A stretch of 64,000 nucleotides of DNA, taken from CAYQJL01 sp964573295 (GTDB taxonomy: Bacteria > Eisenbacteria > RBG-16-71-46 > CAIMUX01 > WJJG01). A model generated the notes under the pieces. That model did not search any database and was not told the origin of the DNA. It saw nothing but the letters and a program-made list of their open reading frames with translations. Below are positions 51,946 through 59,759 of this stretch, piece after piece; within the stretch, counting starts at the first letter, position 1, and every line of letters starts with the position of its first letter. The stretch covers positions 62,001 through 126,000 of the forward strand of contig CAZNJE010000005.1 in the NCBI GenBank assembly GCA_964573295.1, written 5' to 3'. The translations under genes and the position numbers were made by a program.

Positions 51946-53226
51946 ATGCGATTACGTTCCACCGTCGGCCGGCTGCGGGGGCTGTCCCTTGACTTTCGGT
52001 ACATGCTCCTGGCCACTCTGCTTTTCGGGGCCGCCGGCGGCATCTTCATGGCCACTCTCAACAACTACCTCTCCGACGTGCACGGCTTCGATGCCGCGGC
52101 GCGCGGCTGGCTGGAGCTGCCCAGGGAGCTGCCGGGTTTTCTGATCATCTTCGTGGCCGGTGCGATGCTCATCCGCTTTCGAGAGAGTCAGATGGCCGCC
52201 ATGGCGATGGTCTTCACCGCGATTGGCGCGATCGGGCTCAGTTACCTGTCTCCGGCGACGGCGCTGGTCATCGTCTGGATCATGATCTGGTCGCTGGGTG
52301 ATCACATCATCTTCGCGGTGGAAGGGCCCCTCGGTCTCAAGCTGGCGACCGCGGGCGGGGAGGGCCGCCGACTGGGCCAACTGGGGGGTGCCCGCAATCT
52401 GGGCACCATCGTGGGCGTGGGCGGCGTCTTCCTTCTGGCACGGGCGTTCGGAGATCGCTACGAGGTCTTCTACGTTCTGGCGGCCGCGTGCGCGGCGGGC
52501 GCGGCCTGGTACTACTTCCGCCTGCGCGTGGGGCACGGGGACGCCCCCTCGCGCAGGATCGTCTTCAAGAGGCGCTACAGAATCTTCTATGCGATCAGCG
52601 CGATCTTCGGCATTCGCAAGCAGATCTTCCTGGCCTTCGGCACCTGGGTTCTGGTTGCGCTGCACGATGTGCCCGTCTCCACCATCGCCTTGCTCTACTT
52701 CATTGCCTCGGCTCTGGGCGTAGCCATCCGTCCGTTGCTCGGCGATGTGATCGACTGGCTCGGAGAGCGCGTGGTTCTGGCCGTCGATGAGATCTTGCTA
52801 CTCATGATTTGTCTGACCTACGCGTTCTCCTCCGACCTGCTGAGAGCTCCTTGGGACCTCTACATGCTCTATGCCGCCTACGTCTTTGACTCCGTGCTCT
52901 TCGCCCTGCGCGTGGCGCGGACGACCTACCTGAAGAAGATCGCCGAACACCCGTCCGACATCACGCCCACCGTTTCGATGGGGATCACGATCGACCACGC
53001 CGTCGCCATGAGTCTGCCCGTGCTCTCGGGATACATCTGGGACGCGTGGGGGTATCGCTGGGTGTTCCTTCTGGCGGGCGCCATCGCACTGGCTGGCTTC
53101 TTCGTGTGCTTGCGGATTCGTGTGCCGCAAGCACACGCCGAAAGCCAGGAGGCGCCTGTAGTGGGCCGGGGCCTCCCGGTCGCGGGCCGGGACGGGGCGG
53201 CACCGAAGGCAGAGTTATCAGACTGA
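51946..53226 (+). CDS. MFS-family transporter
   Basis: 426 residues with about 12 membrane helices (MLLATLLFGAAGGIFMATLN, FLIIFVAGAMLIRFRESQMA, VFLLAGAIALAGFFVCLRIR). The motif-A region after helix 2 is replaced by FRESQMAAMAMV, so it is a divergent member. Substrate unknown. ATG at 51946 is preferred over 51895 because GAGGG lies upstream and the longer N terminus is uncharacteristic. A 20-bp duplication (53205-53244) covers the stop and repeats the last codons downstream. Confidence 0.8.
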   Translation: MRLRSTVGRLRGLSLDFRYMLLATLLFGAAGGIFMATLNNYLSDVHGFDAAARGWLELPRELPGFLIIFVAGAMLIRFRESQMAAMAMVFTAIGAIGLSYLSPATALVIVWIMIWSLGDHIIFAVEGPLGLKLATAGGEGRRLGQLGGARNLGTIVGVGGVFLLARAFGDRYEVFYVLAAACAAGAAWYYFRLRVGHGDAPSRRIVFKRRYRIFYAISAIFGIRKQIFLAFGTWVLVALHDVPVSTIALLYFIASALGVAIRPLLGDVIDWLGERVVLAVDEILLLMICLTYAFSSDLLRAPWDLYMLYAAYVFDSVLFALRVARTTYLKKIAEHPSDITPTVSMGITIDHAVAMSLPVLSGYIWDAWGYRWVFLLAGAIALAGFFVCLRIRVPQAHAESQEAPVVGRGLPVAGRDGAAPKAELSD

Positions 53227-53244
53227 AGGCAGAGTTATCAGACT
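53205..53244 (+). repeat. 2 x 20-bp tandem duplication over the MFS stop
   Basis: Two exact copies of GAAGGCAGAGTTATCAGACT. The first ends the MFS gene; the second lies in the short leader of the lipocalin gene. Confidence 0.95.
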
Positions 53245-53270
53245 GAGGAGATGCGGAAAGGGAGGTTTCT

Positions 53271-53933
53271 ATGAAACGCGCGTTGGCCCTGCTCAACCCG
53301 GTCAATGTCTGTCTGCTGGCCGACCCGCTTACCCGGGCCGACCCGCTTACCCGGGCCGACCCGCTTACCCGGGCCGATCCGCTCACCCGGACCGTCCCGC
53401 TCATCCTGGCTGTCCTCCTTACCCTGGCCGCCTCGACGGCCCCGACCGCGAAGGCACAGGAGGCTCCTTCCATGACGACGGTCAATGAGGTGGACCTGCA
53501 GCGCTACGTGGGGCTCTGGTACGAGATCGCTCGCATTCCCAATCGTTTCCAGAGCGATTGCGCTGAAGGAGCGACGGCCGAATACCGGCTACGCGACGAC
53601 GGCCGCCTGAACGTCATCAACCGGTGTTACCGTGAGGACGGCACTCTCGATGAGGTCGAGGGTGTGGCCAAGGTCGCCGATCCCGACACGAACGCGAAGC
53701 TCAAGGTGAGCTTTGTCAGCTTCCTCGGCTGGCGTCCGTTCTGGGGGGATTACTGGATCCTGGGTCTGGCCGAGGACTACGGGTGGGCGGTCGTCGGCAC
53801 GCCGGACCGCAAGTACGGCTGGGTGCTTGCCCGTACTCCGCAGCTGGATCCGCGGACGCTCGCACGAGCCTTCGACGCCATAGAGCGCAACGGATATGAG
53901 CGGGATGTGTTTATCATGACCTTTCCCCAGTAG
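53271..53933 (+). CDS. Bacterial lipocalin (Blc-like) with repeat-extended signal peptide
   Basis: 220 residues. The lipocalin start is VDLQRYVGLWYEIARIPNRF (the GxWYEIAR motif), followed by INRCYREDGTLDEVEGVAKV, WILGLAEDYGWAVVGTPDRK and YGWVLARTPQ, all Blc-type. In this family the protein binds fatty acids or lysolipids at the outer membrane. The N terminus carries four ADPLTR repeats (53322-53393) in front of the hydrophobic core (PLILAVLLTLAASTAPTAKA), lengthening the export signal by 24 residues. There is no lipobox Cys, unlike many Blc proteins. GGAGG precedes the ATG. Confidence 0.88.
   Translation: MKRALALLNPVNVCLLADPLTRADPLTRADPLTRADPLTRTVPLILAVLLTLAASTAPTAKAQEAPSMTTVNEVDLQRYVGLWYEIARIPNRFQSDCAEGATAEYRLRDDGRLNVINRCYREDGTLDEVEGVAKVADPDTNAKLKVSFVSFLGWRPFWGDYWILGLAEDYGWAVVGTPDRKYGWVLARTPQLDPRTLARAFDAIERNGYERDVFIMTFPQ
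53322..53393 (+). repeat. 4 x 18-bp in-frame repeat in the lipocalin signal peptide
   Basis: Three identical GACCCGCTTACCCGGGCC units and a diverged fourth sit just before the signal-peptide hydrophobic core. Confidence 0.95.
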
Positions 53934-54263
53934 CGGTTAGATAAGTTGACAGCGTCTTGCTTTGCTCCCGGTGCGCGATGCGACTGAATCGCCGACTCTT
54001 GGAGCGCGGATCTGTTCTCTCGATGGCGACCTCCCTCGATGGATGCCTATTCAGCGACTCGCGGGATCAGGGTGAGCGGGATGTTATACGCGTAAGCTTA
54101 ACACCGGTTAGTTCTATGTTTGATTCGTCCGGCATGAAATCGCTGCTGTACAATCTGCAGTACCCCGTGCTAAGCTGGCTTGGTCCGGGCGAACATCAGG
54201 TAGCGGATTTCGAGAGCATGCCCGGCCAGCCTCAGCGACCTGCAACATAGGGAGGAGCATGTC
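53934..54263. other. 330-bp gap upstream of the secreted Trp-Gly protein
   Basis: It is more A/T-rich than its surroundings (for example about 54080-54120), as expected for a promoter region. A TTGACA lies at 53947-53952 but no good -10 follows. A 97-codon open frame crosses it without protein-like features. Confidence 0.45.
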
Positions 54264-54959
54264 ATGAAGCCACGCTTGGTCGGTCTTCTGTCTGTCCTGT
54301 TTGCTGCCTGCTGCGCAGTTTCTTCTCTCGCGGTCTTTGCGCCCGTCGTCCAGGCCGGCGAGGTCGATACCTTCATCGATGGCGAGCCGTCCCTGATGGA
54401 GCTGTTCGAGGTGCCGCCCATTCCCTACACCATCGAGGATGGGCGTACCGTCGACATCGTGGGGAACACCTCGAACATGTCGACGGGAACGGGCCGGGCG
54501 AAGGGGAATTCCTACGAGGTGCTCACGACCGTGACCCTGACCGAAGCGGAGTTCTACCTCAGTTTCACCAGCACCCAAACGCTCACCTTCTACGTCTTCA
54601 CCTGCCCGACCGAATTCGGAACCTACACCGAGGTGTATCGCGACATGGCGCTCGTCCAGGGAGCGGGCGAGGGCTGGTACTCCTCGGGCGAGATCGCGGT
54701 CGAGATGACCGCCGGCGAGCACTACATCATCGCCGTTTCATGGGATGGAACGCTGAGTTACTTCTACGGCACGGGCGACTACCAGGGGACCTCTTTCGGC
54801 GGCTACACCCACGGTTACGCCACCGGCTACGACCCCCTGCCGGCATCGTTCCAGAGCCAGTCGAATGACCAGGCGATCTACCACCAGCGGTTGACCACCG
54901 GCGGGCCCACCCCGCCTGACCACAGCACGTGGGGTGCGGTCAAGGGGCTCTTCCGCTAA
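54264..54959 (+). CDS. Secreted beta-rich protein ending in a Trp-Gly motif
   Basis: 231 residues. Signal peptide about 1-31 (LVGLLSVLFAACCAVSSLAV, then VVQAGE). The mature part is a single beta-sandwich-like domain of about 170 residues (TTVTLTEAEFYLSFTSTQTL, YIIAVSWDGTLSYFYGTG) similar in look to concanavalin-like or pre-peptidase C-terminal domains. It ends PTPPDHSTWGAVKGLFR at the stop. The same ending is found in the unrelated protein at 26459-27352. No membrane helix follows the motif. GGAGG precedes the ATG by about 10 bases. Confidence 0.75.
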   Translation: MKPRLVGLLSVLFAACCAVSSLAVFAPVVQAGEVDTFIDGEPSLMELFEVPPIPYTIEDGRTVDIVGNTSNMSTGTGRAKGNSYEVLTTVTLTEAEFYLSFTSTQTLTFYVFTCPTEFGTYTEVYRDMALVQGAGEGWYSSGEIAVEMTAGEHYIIAVSWDGTLSYFYGTGDYQGTSFGGYTHGYATGYDPLPASFQSQSNDQAIYHQRLTTGGPTPPDHSTWGAVKGLFR

Positions 54960-55276
54960 CCACCTCCACCCGGCACGGTGTGGGGGCGTCCCCGATGGGC
55001 GCCCCCGCGCGTCGCGTGCGCGCATCCACGCGTCGCGTGCATGCCCTCCACGCAACTCGTGCGCGCATCCACGCTTCGCGTGCATGGCTGCGCGCGAACG
55101 CCCCGTCCTCTCCAGCGCACAAAAAAACAGATTCCATCAAGAGTTCTTGGGAACTCGACGAGATTGCTTCTATATATGCACTAGGAATGCACCCTGGCAA
55201 TGCGTTCCTGGAGTCGGTTCCATGAAACGGACGCCGCACGGGTCCCAGCACGGGCAATGTGTGCGCGGAGGCCTAG
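54960..55276. other. 317-bp gap upstream of sucA
   Basis: It contains the hairpin above and, at about 55007-55100, imperfect GCGCATCCACGC/CGTGCATG-type repeats of mixed length. The A/T-richer stretch at about 55120-55190 is the likely promoter region of the sucA operon; no clear boxes stand out. Confidence 0.5.
54982..55006 (+). terminator. Possible terminator hairpin after the secreted Trp-Gly gene
   Basis: GGGGGCG and CGCCCCC form a 7-bp stem around an 11-nt loop, 23 bp after the stop. No T-run follows. Confidence 0.5.
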
Positions 55277-58189
55277 ATGCAAAAAAGTGACCCATCACCG
55301 GAAGCCGACGTGGCGAATCTGGCCTATGTCGAGTCGCTCTACGAAGCCTTCCTTCAGAATCCCGAATCGGTCGCGCCGCTGTGGCGTGACCGCTTCACGC
55401 GCGAAGCCCAGACCGCCGGCGTGCCCCCGCACCACAGGTTGGGTCCCAGTTTCGCGCCTTCGAGCCTGTTCAATCCGCCCAACGCCACGTGCCGGGGAGG
55501 CGCCTGCGCGATCTGGCAGATTTCCGCTCTGCAGGAGCGGGTCGGGCGCCTGGTGCACGCTTACCGGGTCCGCGGTCACATGGCGGCCTCGCTCGATCCG
55601 CTGGGGAGGCCCCGTCCGCGGCCGGCCGAACTCGAGCCGGCCTACCACGGCCTGAGCGAGTCCGAGTTCGATCGAGGATTCGCCAAAGGAACCATCTCGG
55701 GGGTCGAGCACGCGCTCTCGCTGGGTGAGATCATCGAGCTTCTCAAGGAGACCTACTGCCGCACGATCGGTGTGCAGTTCATGCACATCGCCGACCCCTT
55801 CGTGCGCAACTGGCTACAGATCCGAATGGAGAGCACGCGCAACCGGCTCACGCTCGATCGAAACGAGCAGATTCGCATTCTGACCGAGCTCACCGACGCG
55901 ATCATCTTCGAACGCTTCATCCAGAAGAAGTACATTGGTGCCAAGCGTTTCTCGCTCGAGGGGGCCGAGAGTTTGATTCCCCTTCTGGATCTAGTCATCG
56001 AGAAGGCCGGGGAGCAGGGCCTGCACGAGCTCGTAATGGGCATGGCGCACCGGGGACGTCTCAACGTGCTGGCCAATGTCATCGGCAAGAGCCCGCAGGA
56101 GATCTTCCGGGAGTTCGAGGACCGTCCCGAGGATGGTCTCGAGGGCGGCGGAGATGTGAAGTACCACCTCGGCTACACCGCGCGCCGGATCACCTCTTCA
56201 GGACATGCCGTCAACGTGTCCCTGTGCTTCAATCCCAGTCACCTCGAGTACGTCAATCCGGTCGCGCAAGGCCGGATGCGCGGCAAGCAGGATCGCATCG
56301 GTGACCAGAAGGGCGATCGGGGGTTCGTGGTGTTGATCCACGGCGACGCGGCGATGGCCGGACAGGGGATCGTGCAGGAGACGCTCAACATGAGCCGGCT
56401 GCCCGCTTACAGCACCGGGGGCACCTTGCACGTGGTGGTCAACAACCAGATCGGGTTCACCACCTCTCCCGAGGAGAGCCGCTCGAGCGCCTACGCCACC
56501 GGCATCGCGCAGATGCTTCAGATACCGATCTTCCACGTCAACGGCGAGGACCCCGAGGCCGTGGCCCAGGTCGTGCGGCTGGCGATGGATTTCCGCCAGA
56601 CCTTTCGCCGCGACGTGGTGATCGACATGTACTGCTACCGCCTGCACGGTCACAACGAAAGCGACGAGCCCGCCTTCACCCATCCCGAGCTCTACGAGGC
56701 CATCCGCAAGCGAAAGTCGGTCCGGCAGGGCTATCTGGACCACCTGCTCCAGCTCGGCGGCGTGACGCGGGAAGAGGCCGACGATATCGCACGAACCCGG
56801 CAGGCGGATCTGGAACGGGAGCTTTCGGTGGCGCGCAGTGACAAGTATGTCCACCGCATCGACGTGATGGAAGGCAAGTGGCGGGAGATCATGGTCGGGA
56901 CCGACGATGAGATCCCCGACGTAGACACCGGGATCAGCCCGGAGCGGGCCCGCCTGATCCTGGAGCGTTTGGGCCAGGTGCCCGAGGCGTTCACGCCGCA
57001 CCCGAAACTGTCGCGGCTGCTGGACACCCGCCGGAAGATGGCGGCCGGGCAGCAGCCCCTCGACTGGGCCGCGGCCGAGGCACTCGCGCTCGGCTCCCTG
57101 GCCATGCAGGGACACCGCATCCGGATGACCGGCCAGGATACCCCGCGCGGCACCTTCTCCCATCGCCATGCCATCCTCTACGACATGCGCAGCGGCAAGC
57201 CCTATGCCGGTCTCCAGCACCTGTCGCCAGATCAGGCCCCGGTGGAGGTCTTCAACTCACCGCTCTCCGAGGCCGGGGTTTTGGGTTTCGAGTACGGCTA
57301 CAGCATGGAATGGCCCGAGGGCCTCGTGATCTGGGAGGCGCAGTTCGGCGACTTCATCAACGGCGCCCAGGTCATCATCGACCAGTTCCTGACGAGCGGC
57401 GAGGATAAGTGGCGCCGCCGCAGCGGTCTGGTGATGCTCCTGCCGCACGGGTTCGAGGGACAGGGACCCGAGCATTCCAGTGCCCGTCTGGAGCGCTTCC
57501 TGCAGCTGGCGGCCGAAGACAACATCCAGATCGCCAGCCCCAGCACGCCGGCTCAGTACTTCCACCTGCTGCGCCGGCAGGCGCGACGTCCGTGGCGCAA
57601 ACCGCTGGTCGTGATGACGCCGAAGAGCCTGCTGCGCCGGCCCGATTCGGTGTCGAGCCTGGCGGAGATGACCAGCGGCCGCTTCGGCCGGATCCTGCCC
57701 AACCAGCCGCCGAGCCTCGATGGCTCCGGGGCGCCGAAGGGGGAGATGACGGCGACCCCGGCAGACCGCGCGGCCGGTGAATCGGCGGCAGACCGCTCGG
57801 CCGGCGAATCCGCTGACCCGGCGATCCGGCGGGTGTTACTCTGCAGCGGCAAGGTCTACTACGACCTGGCCGCCTACCGCCGCGAGCGGGAACGCCGCGA
57901 TGTGGCCATTCTCCGGCTGGAACAGCTCTACCCGCTCCAGCCCGCCGCCGTCGAGGAGGCCCTGGCGGCCTATCCGGACGAGGCGCGGGTCTTGTGGGTG
58001 CAGGAAGAGCCGGAGAACATGGGGGCCTGGTGTTATCTGGCGCGTGTGCTGGGGGCCGAGAGGATCGCGAGGCGGTCGATCGATTCGGTGGCGCGGCCGG
58101 CCTCGGCCAGCCCGGCCACCGGATCAGCGTCGATGCACAAGCGGGAACAGACGGATCTGGTGCGCCGAGCCTTCGGCGAGGATGCTTAG
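55277..58189 (+). CDS. sucA: 2-oxoglutarate dehydrogenase E1 component
   Basis: Thiamine-diphosphate enzyme that decarboxylates 2-oxoglutarate and passes the succinyl group to SucB. 970 residues, full length. An N-terminal helix and AYVESLYEAFLQNPESVAPL lead into the core; HIADPFVRNWLQIRMESTRN, LVMGMAHRGRLNVLANVIGK, IHGDAAMAGQGIVQETLNMS (TPP-binding GDA...N) and YCYRLHGHNESDEPAFTHPE are family hallmarks, as is LLPHGFEGQGPEHSSARLER. A short Ala/Gly/Ser/Glu repeat near residue 835 interrupts the C-terminal domain. GGAGG lies six bases before the ATG. Confidence 0.97.
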   Translation: MQKSDPSPEADVANLAYVESLYEAFLQNPESVAPLWRDRFTREAQTAGVPPHHRLGPSFAPSSLFNPPNATCRGGACAIWQISALQERVGRLVHAYRVRGHMAASLDPLGRPRPRPAELEPAYHGLSESEFDRGFAKGTISGVEHALSLGEIIELLKETYCRTIGVQFMHIADPFVRNWLQIRMESTRNRLTLDRNEQIRILTELTDAIIFERFIQKKYIGAKRFSLEGAESLIPLLDLVIEKAGEQGLHELVMGMAHRGRLNVLANVIGKSPQEIFREFEDRPEDGLEGGGDVKYHLGYTARRITSSGHAVNVSLCFNPSHLEYVNPVAQGRMRGKQDRIGDQKGDRGFVVLIHGDAAMAGQGIVQETLNMSRLPAYSTGGTLHVVVNNQIGFTTSPEESRSSAYATGIAQMLQIPIFHVNGEDPEAVAQVVRLAMDFRQTFRRDVVIDMYCYRLHGHNESDEPAFTHPELYEAIRKRKSVRQGYLDHLLQLGGVTREEADDIARTRQADLERELSVARSDKYVHRIDVMEGKWREIMVGTDDEIPDVDTGISPERARLILERLGQVPEAFTPHPKLSRLLDTRRKMAAGQQPLDWAAAEALALGSLAMQGHRIRMTGQDTPRGTFSHRHAILYDMRSGKPYAGLQHLSPDQAPVEVFNSPLSEAGVLGFEYGYSMEWPEGLVIWEAQFGDFINGAQVIIDQFLTSGEDKWRRRSGLVMLLPHGFEGQGPEHSSARLERFLQLAAEDNIQIASPSTPAQYFHLLRRQARRPWRKPLVVMTPKSLLRRPDSVSSLAEMTSGRFGRILPNQPPSLDGSGAPKGEMTATPADRAAGESAADRSAGESADPAIRRVLLCSGKVYYDLAAYRRERERRDVAILRLEQLYPLQPAAVEEALAAYPDEARVLWVQEEPENMGAWCYLARVLGAERIARRSIDSVARPASASPATGSASMHKREQTDLVRRAFGEDA

Positions 58190-58197
58190 CCCTTGGG

Positions 58198-58252
58198 GGC
58201 GTCATCAAGGCGTCATTAGGGCGTCATCCAGGTGTCATCCAGGAGTCATCAA
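58198..58252 (+). repeat. 5 x about 11-bp tandem repeat between sucA and sucB
   Basis: Five copies of GGCGTCATCAA-like units whose right end merges into the AAGGAGAG ribosome-binding site of sucB. Confidence 0.85.
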
Positions 58253-58263
58253 GGAGAGCGGTC

Positions 58264-59646
58264 GTGGAGAAGGTCGATGTCAAGGTGCCCTCGGTGGGCG
58301 AGTCGATTACCGAGGTGCAGGTGGGTGATTGGTTGGTGCCCGAGGGCGCGGCGGTGACCGAGGACGATCCGCTCGTTGCGCTGGAGACCGACAAGGTGAC
58401 GGTGGACTTGCCCGCGCCGGCCAGCGGCGCGCTGGCCGAGATCCTGAAGGCCAGCGGCGAGACCGCCGCTGTCGGTGAAGTGATCGGGCGGATTGCCGTC
58501 GGCGCGGCCGGGACCACCGCGGCACCTCCCGCCGAGCCGGCCGGGACCACCGCGGCACCTCCCGCGAAGCCGGCTGGGACCACCGCGGCACCTCCCGCGG
58601 AGCCGGCTGCGAGCGGTGGCACCGCGTCATCGGGGCCTGTCGCAGCCATTGCCCCGACCTCCTCTGAGCCTGCGAGGAACTCCCGTGCCTCCTCTACGCC
58701 TCAGTCCGGGGCCGTCATGCCTGCCGCTGCCCGCGTGATGGCGGAGCACGGGCTGGCGCCGGAGCAGGTGCGCGGCACCGGCCCGGGGGGCCGTGTTCTG
58801 AAGGAAGACGCGCAGCGCGAGGCCCAGGCGCGCCCGGGCACGGCCGGGGCTGCGAGCACGGCGCCGGCTCCGGGCACGGCCGGGGCTGCGGGGGCCGACA
58901 CGCCGCCGGCCGCGCCGCCCGAGTTGCCGCTGGAGTCGCCCGAGATGCGGCATGAGGAGATCGTACCGATGACGCCGCTGCGCAAGCGCGTCGCGGAACG
59001 GCTGGTGCAATCGCAGCGTGACGCCGCGCTGCTGACGACCTTCAATGAGATCGATATGGGCGCGGTGATCCGGTTGCGGAAGGAGCAGCGGGACGCGTTC
59101 CAGCAGCGCTACGGTATCAAGCTCGGATTCATGTCCTTCTTCGTCAAGGGCGTGATCGAGGGCCTGAAGCTCGTGCCCCAGCTCAATGCCGAGATCCGTG
59201 AGCAGAGCATCGTCTACCGCAACTACTTCGACATCGGCATCGCGGTCGGCGGCGGCAAGGGGCTGGTGGTACCCGTGATCCGTAGCGCCGAGCGATTGAG
59301 CTTCGCGCAGGTCGAGACCGTGATCGCCGATTTCGGGCGGCGCGCCAAGGACAACAAGCTGACCCTGGAAGAACTCCGGGACGGCACCTTCACCATCAGC
59401 AACGGCGGGGTGTATGGATCGCTCCTTTCGACACCCATCATCAACCCGCCGCAGAGTGGGGTGCTGGGGCTACACGCGATCCAGGACCGCCCCGTCGTCC
59501 GCGATGGTGAGATCGTGGTGCGGCCGATGATGTACGTGGCCCTCACCTACGATCATCGCATCGTCGATGGGCGGGAAGCGGTGACCTTCTTGAAGCACAT
59601 CAAGGATTGCATCGAGGAACCGGCGCGGATTCTTCTGGAGGTGTAG
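58264..59646 (+). CDS. sucB: Dihydrolipoyllysine succinyltransferase (E2 of 2-oxoglutarate dehydrogenase)
   Basis: 460 residues from a GTG start with AAGGAGAG upstream. Lipoyl domain 1-80 with the lipoylated lysine in ALETDKVTVDLPAP; then an Ala/Pro linker of three 33-bp repeats (58510-58608); a peripheral-subunit-binding domain (MPAAARVMAEHGLAPEQVRG); a second Ala/Gly/Pro linker; and the catalytic domain with ALTYDHRIVDGREAVTFL (His and Asp of the active site). It forms the core of the complex. The linker repeat is longer than usual but of the normal composition. Confidence 0.96.
   Translation: MEKVDVKVPSVGESITEVQVGDWLVPEGAAVTEDDPLVALETDKVTVDLPAPASGALAEILKASGETAAVGEVIGRIAVGAAGTTAAPPAEPAGTTAAPPAKPAGTTAAPPAEPAASGGTASSGPVAAIAPTSSEPARNSRASSTPQSGAVMPAAARVMAEHGLAPEQVRGTGPGGRVLKEDAQREAQARPGTAGAASTAPAPGTAGAAGADTPPAAPPELPLESPEMRHEEIVPMTPLRKRVAERLVQSQRDAALLTTFNEIDMGAVIRLRKEQRDAFQQRYGIKLGFMSFFVKGVIEGLKLVPQLNAEIREQSIVYRNYFDIGIAVGGGKGLVVPVIRSAERLSFAQVETVIADFGRRAKDNKLTLEELRDGTFTISNGGVYGSLLSTPIINPPQSGVLGLHAIQDRPVVRDGEIVVRPMMYVALTYDHRIVDGREAVTFLKHIKDCIEEPARILLEV
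58510..58608 (+). repeat. 3 x 33-bp in-frame repeat in the SucB linker
   Basis: Three units encoding AGTTAAPPAEP or AGTTAAPPAKP. It lengthens the flexible swinging-arm linker. Confidence 0.95.
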
Positions 59647-59654
59647 CCGGACGT

Positions 59655-59690
59655 GGCACGCGGATGCATCCCGGCACGCGGATGCATCCC
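59655..59690 (+). repeat. 2 x 18-bp tandem repeat between sucB and lpd
   Basis: Two identical copies of GGCACGCGGATGCATCCC, with a shorter GACGCGGTGA-type repeat continuing to about 59720. Confidence 0.93.
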
Positions 59691-59759
59691 GACGCGCGGT
59701 GACGCAGTGACGCGGTGAGGTGCTGGCGTGGTGACGTTTGCAGGAGGTAAGGCGAAGCG

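Noticed and set aside
53957..54250. A 97-codon open frame before the secreted Trp-Gly gene
   Set aside because: No ribosome-binding site and no recognisable features; the region is more likely the promoter of the downstream gene.
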